Positions 17,478 through 29,400 of a stretch of DNA of 64,000 bases are shown piece by piece. A program made the position numbers and the translations under genes. This DNA is from Cordylochernes scorpioides (taxonomy: Eukaryota > Arthropoda > Arachnida > Pseudoscorpiones > Chernetidae): the NCBI GenBank assembly GCA_030710605.1, contig CP092863.1:135871069-135935068 (forward strand), written 5' to 3'. Numbering within the stretch: the stretch's first letter is position 1; every line of letters begins with the position of its first letter. A model generated the notes under the pieces. That model ran no database searches. It was not told the origin of the DNA and saw only the letters and a list, made by a program, of their open reading frames with translations.

Positions 17478-20400
17478 CTGTAACACCACATGAAGAGATC
17501 AGTATAAAGTCACAAATGTTGATATGAAGGATTATATATAGTAATATGTCTTCTTCTTTCTTATCTCCACTCAATCACACTAAGGTATCAAGCTTGTAAA
17601 GCTTGAGACCTTTGATGGTGTCTGCCGGGGAAGAGTAGAGCTCATCAATGGATGAGTCAATACAGTCAATAATATGTCTTGGGGTTGCAGGCCGAGAATT
17701 TCACTTAGTACATAGTGGGAAAACCTTGCAACCATTCTGGAAAGTCATTGTCCGTAGATGACCAGACTTAAGTCTGGAAATCAAAGACTGCTGCTCTCTT
17801 GGGAGGACAGAATAGTAATATGTGTAAAAAAAACAATAGAAAAAAAATAATAAAAAGGTAAGGTGTTGATATTAAAAATAAAAAAGTTATAGCCTGACCA
17901 GGAGCACATGTGCTTTTCAGAAGGCAGACAGCCATCTAGTGGAACAGAAATCAACTAAACATTGATTTAGCCTGTTTCCTTGGGTTGGCCAAATATCAGG
18001 GAACAGGCTGAATTCATGTTTAGTTGATTTCTGTTCCACCAGATGGCGCTCTGCCTTCTGAAAAGCACATGTGCTCCTGGTCAGGAGAGAGAGAGAGAGA
18101 TATGCCTTTTGTATTTTTAATATAGTAATATACGTCAATATACACTGTATTTTCCCATATGTATCATAATTATAAGTAGTGTAGCAGCCCCATATGTAAA
18201 TAATATTCAGCATGTCAGCTTGGCGATATCGTGTAATCATAAACTAAACAATAATTTCATTGAGAGTCCATCACACCCAAGACAGGGGGCGCGATTACGT
18301 CATTTTCTCCCAAAGAACTTCCATAAGTCGTTAGTAAGTTTTACGACACCGCGACCGGACAACAACAGATCATATGTTCCTTTCTTGTAGAATTATACCC
18401 TCCTAGACCTTGCCTGTGTCGATGGACTCTCTTTTTTTTAGGTGCCATCAAACCTGTCTTGTCCTTTGTGATACCCATAAATGCCTGATACCACTTATCC
18501 CCATGACTGTAATTGTTTGTGGACGACATATATATATATGTTATATTATAATATTATTTTATTTAAAATTATATTTCATAAATTCAAATACTCTGCTAAA
18601 TCGACCGCCAGAGATCACACTTCCCCTATAAAACCTCATTGTTGTTGTTTCCCGATGGCCGGTTCAAATCTTTTGTACATTATTTAAATAAGTTTTTCAT
18701 TTTTTAGATTCTTACGCCTTAAGCCAGGCATGTTTTGTATATATTCCTTTAGCTCAATTAAAGTAATCTCTGATCAAAACTATTTTTAGTATTATACTTT
18801 CAAAATTTTAACCACGACGGCATTAACATAGCATAATCCTCAAGATAATCAAAAAGCAACAGAAATCTCTTTTTATTTCTAACATATATATAGCTGTCGT
18901 GTTTTATATGTATTATGTTGAACATACAATGTTGTGTATAGAGGCACAAATAAAGGAATATAATTTCTATATCTATCAGTTACATTCACTCAGTAGAGGT
19001 TACCATCAAAATGTAAAGAACATCTAGCAGTTACATTCACTCACAGTATCGGTTACCATCAAAATATGAAGAATATCTATCAGTCTCAACAAATATATAA
19101 CTAGATGAATACAATTATGTTTGATCAAGGTCTTCTCTTTAGTTTTTATATAAATTCTACAAGACCACAGTCACCGTTCGGAGGTGATTAATAGAATCGC
19201 CGAATATCGTGGTCCATTTGGATGAGGAAAGCGAAGACTTGAACGTGGCTGATTCCACAATCGCCTTTTCAGTGATACGTTACCCTATGCACGGTGAAAT
19301 CTATGGCCACTGGACAATCGTCGGACCTGGAGACTGTTGTTGGATTCTGCGCTGCCTGGAGTATATAAGCTCCATCTCTGCTTCCTTCCTGTGGTGAATC
19401 TGTATAAGACTGATGGTCTTAATAAAGCTGTATGTGTGTGGATATCTATCAGTTACCTATTCCCAAATAGAGGTATATTAGGATTTTTTCGTCATTTTAC
19501 CTTTCAAACCCGGAAATTACAATGCAATGCTACCTAAGGGGCACCATGGCTGACGTACCTTGAGAGCAGACTTGAGTACAACAGCCTCACCAGGCCCCTG
19601 GATCCATGGCTCTCCGTCCACTTGTACCGGTACATAGTTGTTGAACCGTATACGGATCTGGAAAACATCCATCTTGGCTGTTAACATGGCTATGTACGAG
19701 GGTTGTCCGTTAAATAAGTTCCACGGGGCACCACTGTCATGAGGATCGCTTTTAGGCTCGAGCCGACTGCACGGGATCGTAGCTTGTTCTCCCCACTCCA
19801 ATTCCCACCAAAGACACGTCGATGGTAAGCTTAGTTTTGGCTGAGCAGCCGTTAGTGATGGAGCTTCCCCTCGTGTCTCCCGCCAGTTGCGAATTACGGT
19901 CAGTAATTCGCTTTTTGGCGCAAAGAATAATTCGGCGAAGGACATTCATACTGAACTCTGTCAAGTGTATGGAGAAGGGTGTATGGGTTCCGGGATGGTG
20001 CGCAGATGGGTCAGAGAATTTAAAAACGGCCGAACAGACATCCACGATGAACCGCGTGCTGGACGGCCATCGGTTTCGGACGAAACCATTGCCAAAGTCG
20101 AAGCGGCAATGCTTGAAGATCGACGGGTTACTGTGCAGAAGCTCTGCGATTTGGTTCCTGATGTCAGTAAAACCACAATCGACAAGATTTTTCGTGAACA
20201 TTTAGGGTATTCAAAGGTCTGCGCAAGATGGGTTCCGAAAATTCTGACTGAAGACCATAAACGGCAGCGGGTTGATGCGGCCCAGAAATTTATCGATTGC
20301 CACAAAACTGACGGAGAGGAATTCTTGGATTCGATCGTTACTGGTGATGTGACCTGGGTACACTACACCACACCGGAGACAAAGGAGCAATCCAAGCAGC

Positions 20401-23400
20401 GGAAGCACGAAACCGCCGAAACCTCTAAATTTTAAACAAGCACTTTCTGCCGGGAAACTTATCGCTACCGTCTTTTGGGACCGAAAGGGCCTATTGTTGT
20501 GCGACTTTATGCGTCGGGGTACAACAATCAATTTCGACCGGTACTGTGAGACCTTGAAACAACTTCGACGCGCGATTCAGAACAAGAGGAGAGGTATGTT
20601 AACCAAAGGGGTGCGTTTTCCAACGACAACGCTCGGCCGCACACCGCCCATCAAACCACTGCCCTCATCGAAGAATTTGGATGGGAATTGGTGTCACACC
20701 CACCCTACAGCCCGGACGTAGCTCCTAGTGACTTTCATTTCTTCCCCGAGTTGAAGAAAAACCTGGGTGGAACCCAATTCCAGGACGATGACGAGTTGGA
20801 AGAAGCGGTTTTAGGCTTTCTACGCGGCCAGGCGGCAGAGTTCTTCGACTCTGGGTTCAATAAGTGGGTGTCCCGAATGCAAAAATGCGTCGAACGAAAC
20901 GGGGAATATGTAGAAAAATGAAAAAAGTCTGATATTTTCGAAAATATCTAGTTCAGGGCAAATAAACCTGTTTTTCTGTATGAAAAACCTCTGTGGAACT
21001 TATTTAACGGACAACCCTCGTACATACCGTGGAAGTTCTCTAGAAAGATATCGCATAGAGACAGATAAATGGTTCGTTATATTAAAGGTTTTGGTTATTT
21101 TGCCAGGAGGAAATTTATATTTATATGAGGATATGGTGGATACATTAAGGGGATATGCTCCTTCCTATAGCACAGTAAAAAAATGGGTAGCTGTGTTTAA
21201 ATTAGGGAGGATCAGCACCGAAGACGAACATCGACCAGGAAGACCTGTTGAGTCAGTTACTCAAGAAAATATCAACAAGATACATGATTTGGTTATGTTG
21301 GACAGAAGAATGACAGTTCGTCAGATAGAAGAGACCTTGGGTATTCCAAAAACAACAGTGGATCGGATCATGAGAGAACACTTGGGCTTCAGGAAGCTTT
21401 CTGCTCGTTAGGTTCCCTAAATTTTGACACCCGATCAAAAGGCTGTAAGAAGAAAGTTATCTTCGGACAATCTTGCGTTATTTGAAGCCAATCCAGAGGA
21501 ATTTGTTAATAGGTTTGTCACCATGGATGAGACTTGGAACAATCCATGCAATGGAGACACTCCGGTTCCCCTCCCCCCAAGAAAGCCAAGTCAGTTTCAT
21601 CAGCAGGGAAGGTTATGGTGTCTGTCTTTTTGTATTCCGTGGGTGTACTTCTTCTAGACTTTCTGAATAAGGGTCAAACCATCACTGGCAATTATTATGC
21701 AAATCTTGTGAAGCAACTACGAGAAGCTATCAAGGAAAAGAGAAGAGTAAAGTTGTCCAGGAATATTGTTTACCATCAAGACAATGCTCCGAGTCATCGG
21801 TCGCTGCAAGCCATGGCTGCTATTTACGATTCTGGCTTTGAACTTTTACCACATGCACCCTATTCACCAGATCTATCTCTGTCTGACTTCCACGTATTTC
21901 CTCATTTGAAAAAAAATCACTTTCTGGCATTCATTTTAGGGCAGATGAAGAGGTCATTGATGCTGTAACCTCATTTTTTGAGTCACTTGAAACATCGTTC
22001 TTTTTGGAGGGCATAAAAGCATTAGAACATCGCTGGAAAAAGTGTATAGACCTTAAAGGGGATTATGTTAAAAAATAAATCATAATCATTTTATTAGTCA
22101 TTTTCTTTATATGTCGGGCCACCGACTTATGGGACACCCCTCGTATTAGTGCCACGAGAATCAAAAACATGCTAATTCTCTACTTTGTTTCGATAAAACA
22201 TACAAGCTTTCAAACCAAAAAGGTTTTTACTAACGGCCCTGTTACAATAAAAATTTCAATAAAAATGTATCAGGGATATGAAGAGAAAAGCCTTTCAGCT
22301 TAAAGTTCGCCCAGTTTAATCTAAATAAAGGAATATTTAAATATGAATTCTGGTGTTTTATTATCTTGAGGTTGTGTACTGTAACAAAACATACTTGAGG
22401 GGATCGGTGGAAGGGTGGTCTAAACTGTTGGTTTTCGCCCGCTACGACCCGGGATTGAACCCCGCATTGGGCACTTTTTTCTAATTAAAAAAAAAAAAAA
22501 TGCTCCGATCACCCCCGATTCTTGCAAAAGTCCAACCCCACCTGCGAGTGCAAGTAACAAAACCGGGCTTTGTCACATTTGTAAGTGAAAAGTCTAACTG
22601 CTTCTCACATGTGTAGACATGTGGTGCACTTACAGTAAAAGCAGTCGATAATTACCCACCATGATTATCATGGCCTGTACCATGTGTACTAGGGATAATA
22701 ATATTTTTTAAAAATATACTGGACAAATGATGGTAGGCAGACTTACATGAGCCCCCTGGGCAATCCGTACTCCAGAGCGCATGCCGCTCTGTATCTGACC
22801 CATATGGACCACTCCAGTTATCCCAACCACCTCTAGAAGTCCGTCGAAGTGAGTCGGCTTTGCGAACTGGTCGTCTCGCTCGGGACCCCAGGGGTTAGCT
22901 CCAGAACCCCAGCTGAACCACACATGGGATGTTAATTGAGATCAGAATTTTTTTTGCATATATATTTCAATTAATTAATTATTCCCACAGAGTATATGTG
23001 TAAGATCACAAGTAAATAGACGCTAACTGTTAGAAGATAAGTTTATCTTTATTTACGATAAAATTGTGAAAAACGTTTAAAAATACTGGTTGCCCTAAAA
23101 ACGTAAAAAGACATATTCCATAACATTGATAAATTACATTTCAATTTAAAAATTTCAGTTGTAAATATCCACGCTGCGCGCGTGTATATTTGTAAATATT
23201 TCTTGTAAGATATAGTCGATGTTTTTATTAAACCCGTTGAAGAGCGATTATCGCTTGAAAGCTAGCGTTTTGAAATAAAGAGAAACTCATTGTGGGAATT
23301 TTTTTTTTGTATTTTTAAAAGTTTCTCTTTGTTTACTATGTTATAAGTTTTATTCTGTTCTCTCGTAAATCAATAAAGTTTGATTAATCTTCTTGGAATC

Positions 23401-26400
23401 AGTATCTTTAAAAGGTCTAAGCAAAGTCAACAAAATTGCATATCGGTATGTTCTTACTGCTGGAATATTACACAGAGTAACAATGGCTATAGATGAGTTC
23501 GTGTTAGAAAAGGAACTTGTATATAATTATTGTTTTTGTTGTTTTTCACCTAAAATATATACCAAGATTTGTTTTGTATAATTGCTATTAATCTATATTA
23601 ATAAAATGGAAATTTCATAAGTGGTGTTCGCTAAAAACTTTCGTTGCAATGCATCAATTTCGACCAAATTTTCAACATTTATGTAAAACGAGATGGAGCA
23701 GGTTTTACTTAACATCAAAATATTTTTCCTAACTTTAACATACATAACTTTGCTGTTATCGATAAAATACAAAAAAATTCAACAGAGTTAAAGTGTTTAC
23801 ACTTTCAAAAGTGTTTACTTTGCGTTTCTTGCAAAATTAGTTCTAATCTTTTATATATATATATATTTTAATTTTAATAATAACTTTTATACATGGTAAG
23901 ATACTTTTATTTTATAGTTTTCATATTTTATACCGAAAAAAGTTGAAGCCTTACTTGATGAGATCAATTTTATATTTTAGATAAATTTTTAGGCTAATTT
24001 ATAATAAAATATATATGCTATTTCTAACTTACGTGGTTAGTATTTTTATAAGACTAAGGTAATTTATATTATTTTTTACAAATTTAGGGTTATTTCTATT
24101 TTTTTCACTGAAAAGCTAGAAATTTCATTCATGTGCTCAATTTTATGTCTTTTTTGAGGACCTTAACAAAATTTCTAATTAATTGTTTAGATATTTTAAT
24201 AACAGAATTATTTTTGGTGTTTTCCACTTATATGGGTTGTTTTGTAAAAAAAATTTGGGTTATTTCTCTTTTTTTTTTCATTAAAAAGCTTGAAATTTCA
24301 TTAATGTGCTCAATTTTATGTCTTTTTTGAGGACCTTAACAAAATTTTAATTAATTGCTTAGATATTTTAAAAGTAGATTATTTATGGTGTTTTCAACAT
24401 ATATGGGTTGTTTTGTAAACAAATTTTGGATTATTTCTATTTTTTTTTCACTAAGATGCAAGATATTTTATTGGTATGTTTATGTGATTGTCATTATGAG
24501 GCCCTTCTCAAATATTTTTTAAGAAATTTTTATTTACTTATTTAGATCTTTCAAATACAAATTATTTGTGGTATTTATAACATATAGGTGTTGTGTTTTT
24601 TAAAATATTTGGGTTTTTTATTATTAATCGCAAAAAAGAGCAAGCAATTTCATTGTGTTCAATTATGGGTCATTTTGAGGTCCTTTTTAAAATTTTCTTA
24701 TGGAATTTTTTAATTATTGCTTTGATCTTTTAAATACAGTTTATTTATTATATTTTCTACATATATGGGTTGTATCTAAAAAATAGGTTATTTATATTTT
24801 TAAATAAGCAAGGGATTTCTTTTACGGATTCATTTATTTGTCTTTTTGAAGTCCTTTTTCAAAATTTTTTTAAAGATATTTTAATTTATTTGATTAAATA
24901 TTTTATATTTAGATTATTTATAGTTTTTTGTAACATATAGGGGTTGTATTTTGTATTTTAGAAAATTATTTCTATTTTTTACCTAAAAAAAAGCATGCTT
25001 TTTCATTGCTGTATCCAGCGGTTGGTCTATTTTTGAAGCTTTTTAATGATAACTGGTTTTGTACATTAATTTTTTGGTAATATATAATATTATGATTTTA
25101 GTTTTTTGAAATCTTTTTAACATATCTGAAGGTTATTTTGAATAAAAAATTTAAAAATTTTGATTTTTACCTCAAAAAGACAGGAAATTTCATTTATTTG
25201 TCTTTTTGAAGTCCTTTTTCAAAAATTTTTTAAAGATATTTTAATTTATTTGATAAAATATTTTATATTTAGATTATTTATAGTTTTTTTTAACATATAG
25301 GGGTTGTATTTTGTATTTTAGAAAATTATTTCTATTTTTTACCTAAAAAAAAAGCATGCTTTTTCATTGCCGTATCCAGCGGTTGGTCTATTTTTGAAGC
25401 TTTTTAATGATAACTGGTTTTGTACATTAATTTTTTGGTAATATATAATATTATGATTTTAGTTTTTTGAAATCTTTTTAACATATCTGAAGGTTATTTT
25501 GAATAAAAAATTTAAAAAATTTGATTTTTACCTCAAAAAGACAGGAAATTTCATTTATTTGTCTTTTTGAAGTCCTTTTTTAAAAATTTTTTTAAAGATA
25601 TTTTAATTTATTTGATTAAATATTTTATATTTAGATTATTTATAGTTTTTTAACATATAGGGGTTGTATTTTGTATTTTAGAAAATTATTTCTATTTTTT
25701 ACCTCAAAAAAGCATGCTTTTTCATTGCCGTATCCAGCGGTTGGTCTATTTTTGAAGCTTTTTAATGATAACTGGTTTTGTACGTTAATTTTTTGGTATT
25801 AATATTATGATTTTAGTTTTTTGAAATCTTTTTAACATATCTGAAGGTTATTTTGAATAAAACATTTAAAAATTTTGATTTTTACCTCAAAAAGACAGGA
25901 AATTTTTATGCTTTGTTTAGAAATTGCTGGTTTTGAAGCTTTTGTTATTAATCTCAATCTAAATTTTTTTTCAGAATATGCCTCGCCACAGCCGACGTTT
26001 ACTTGGTAGGAATACGGCTGCTTCCAGGAGATATAGGAATGCTAGAGCTATTGAGACACCACTTCAAAGTGAGACGCGTCGTGCGCTTCGCCGTCTTAGG
26101 TATTCTGAAGCCCGCGTCGCAGCTACACAAACTATGCAAGTTCCTGTTCAGCGTATTCAGCTTTGGACTCATAAGCCGTTTTCAGGTTTGCAGTATAATG
26201 CCCATATTGATTATAAAGCTGATTCATCTGTCGATATAGGCCAAATGTCTCGGGTATGCCAGTTTTGCTCTGCTTTGAGATTTAAAGATGATGTAATGTA
26301 ATAGAAACAAAATAAACCTCATCCTACCTAATATACATTACTTCTGAGGATTATACAGGGTGTACCAGGTAAATTGGGAATTTCAACAATGGTATTTTAA

Positions 26401-29400
26401 CTGAAATTTTTTGCAAGTAAAAATTAAAATATCCGAATGAAATTTGACACAGTAGTAGATAAAAGGATATAATTTTTATTTATTCAATGTAGTTTCCATT
26501 ATTAGCTACAACAGTCTCGAGGCGAGTGCGGAATGAAGCACAGACCTTGGCGACGATGACCTTGTCCATTTGGGTCATCACCGTGTGAACTGCTTTCTTG
26601 ACAGACTGGATGGTGGTATGAGGAGCTTTGTTGACATCTCTCTCAACAACGCCCCATACATAGTAGTCGAGGGGATTGCAATCTGGAGAATTAGGGGGCC
26701 AAATATCAGGACCCCAGTGACTAGGGACGTTAAGTGTCAGCCACGATTGTGTCTTTTTTGCCTTATGGGCTGGAGCTGAGTCCTGTTGGAAGACATACTT
26801 CCTTCCTGCGACCACCATGTCCATCCAAGGCTTCACAACGGTCTCCAGAACATTGATGTAGGTGTCAGCGTTCATCCTAAGGCCCTTCTCAAAGAAATGG
26901 GGAGGCATGACATCACCTTCACTGCTGATAACGCCAAGGACCATTACGGAGGCAGGAAATTTCGTGTGCATCACGACAGGTATCTCTGAGGGGTCTTTAC
27001 AGATCCAGCGATCATTCCTGGGATTTACCTTTTGGTCCACGTCAAAGTTCTTTTCGTCAGAGAAGAACCTTAGCATGCCAAAAGAGTCGTGTTTCAGGTT
27101 GTTGAGGAGGGCAGCAGCCTTTCCTTTTCTGTTATTCTTCATATTCTCAGTCAGCAACTGACCTTTCCGAAGGGCATAAGACTTGAGACCAAGGTCCTCA
27201 TGGATAGTTCTGACAATTGTCATAGAGCCAACGTCCATTTCCTTGGCTATGGCCCTCATTCTCTTCCCAGGGTTTCCATCAATCTTCTCCTTGACATTTT
27301 TGACAAATTCTTCGCCTCTTACCCTGTCCGATCGACGCGAGTGCTTTTTCCTTGTAGCTATCCCCTCTTTGTTACTGTCGGCCTCATCAAACTGCTTCTT
27401 GACACGATGAATAGTGGTTTTGGGCAACTTAAGAAAATCCACTATCTCTTTGGGGCTCCTTCCGGCGCGCAGAGCAACGATGATGGCAGCTCGATTTTCA
27501 AATTCTCGGTTACTCTTCATCACTACACTGCGCACACATGTACTGTTGCATTTTACATGAATGTGGCTACGTAATGAAAAAAAAAAAACAAGTTTTTAAT
27601 CTCAAGTAGTTTTTGTTTTATGGACTGTCAAAGTTAGTCCCAATTTACCTGGTACACCCTGTAGATTTTTATTTGTGTTGAGAATTTTGCATGCATTTCT
27701 CTATTTCTTTTCTTATCTTGCAAAGCTAATGGATTGTTTAGGTTGCTTATTTTTGACTCGCCAATTTGTTTAGTGATAAAGTGGTATAGAGTTCTTTTTC
27801 AGAGCATCACCCTACAAAAAAATTACCTGACCTTTCCTAATATTCAGATAGATTTATCATATCAACATACTAGACTACAAACATTCCCTCGAGTAAAACC
27901 CGGGCGGAGCCGGGTACACCCGCTAGTAATAAATAATATGCAAAGTTTAATTGGTTACGGATTCATCCTTCTTACATACTTTAATTACATAACACTTACA
28001 ATTGTTGTTATGACTAAATTTTCTCAGTCTAAAACCTTTTTTGTATATCTAATCTGAATACTTAGAGTCTTCACGCTCTAGGAGGGAACATAGATTAACC
28101 AAATAAATAATGTGTATATCTTAAGAGATAACCTTCCAAGGTATTTGATTGGGTGTTGGCGGTTGAGCATGACTGTATAAAGGGGCGCAAAAAGGAATTT
28201 CGTTTTCACGCAACTGCTGTGCCAAGGGAAAACCTGAGTCTCGCGAAGCCAGATCTGCCTCCTGTACTATCCTGAGGTTTAAAAGTGTGAAGTTTTAGGC
28301 CTATATGACCCATCCCTGCCTCCCCCTGATCTCCGCGGATCCCTCTCTGCCCCTCTGATCCTACTCTGCATCCTGGGCAATCCTGGCGTTGATCCCTGGC
28401 CCTTGACCCATTCCTAGGCTCCCTCCAAAAGTAACTTCGGGTTCCCCAAAAGTGCTTTGCGGGTTGTCTGCTTGCTACGGCCATTTTTTAGATGGCTCAA
28501 AACGATCTACCTTCCCTGCTAACGTCTCATTCTTCCCCTTCAAGATGGCTAGAAGTAGGAAGAAAACCTCCGCGTGGAAATAGAAGAAACCCCCAACCCT
28601 ATCCAATTATGGTTTTCTAGTTCAACCATTTCCAAGGTATACAGTAATGGCTTGCAGTAATGCCAATGCTAACGGTGGAAATGTACAAGAAGATTGTGCT
28701 ACCAATAAGGCCCCATTAGTACATTTTACCTACCCTACAACAAGTCCTACCTATCGAATTGCGCATCGTCAAACTACTATGGATCTTCCCCTAGCTATGC
28801 TACACTGCGTACACGCTCGGGTACGTTTTTTTAAATGTTAGAGCCTATATGATTATGTATAGAATGCATATCTATAAGAAGCGAACGTCATTATAAAACG
28901 GGGACCTACAAGAGCATGTTGACGATATCAATTACGTTCTTGTAGAGCAAGGATCTACAAGAGCATGTTGACGCTACCAATTACGTTCTTATAAAGCAAG
29001 GGTCTACAAGAGCATGTTGACGATACCAATTACGTTCTTGTAGAGCAAGGATTTATAAGAGCATGTTGACAATACCAATTACGTTCTTGTAAAGCAAGGA
29101 TCTACAAGAACATGTTGATGATACCAATTACGTTCTTGTAAAGCAAGGATCTACAAGAGCAGGTTGACGATACCAATTACGTTCTTATAAAGCAAGGATC
29201 TACAAGAACATGTTGACGATACCAATTACGTTCTTGTAGAGCAAGGATCTACAAGAGCATGTTGACGATACCAATTACGTTCTTGTAAAGCAAGGATCTA
29301 CAAGAACATGTTGATGATACCAATTACGTTCTTGTAAAGCAAGGATCTACAAGAACATGTTGACGATACCAATTACGTTCTTGTAGAGCAAGGATCTACA

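Larger units (their letters stand above)
23592..27926 (+). mobile_element. Helitron (Helitron-2) with internal satellite-like repeats and a nested DD37D element
   Basis: The 5' end TCTATATTAATAAAATGG is preceded by A. The 3' end has hairpin ACCCGGGCGGAGCCGGGT, then ACACCCGCTAG, followed by T (27927). It carries an N-terminal Helitron protein frame (25978-26301) but no Rep or helicase core, so it is probably non-autonomous. About half of its length is repeats, and a DD37D element (26356-27661) is inserted near its 3' part. It lies in the 7.9 kb intron of DGK theta. Confidence 0.72.

Noticed and set aside
18341..18529. Minus frame with [15 protein letters not shown] as a possible DGK exon
   Set aside because: It lies inside the last DGK intron, where exon phases already join perfectly, and it does not resemble DGK.
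23240..23270. Hairpin AGCGATTATCGCT followed by CTAG as a Helitron end
   Set aside because: Both D140 copies continue to match well beyond CTAG, so it is not a terminus.
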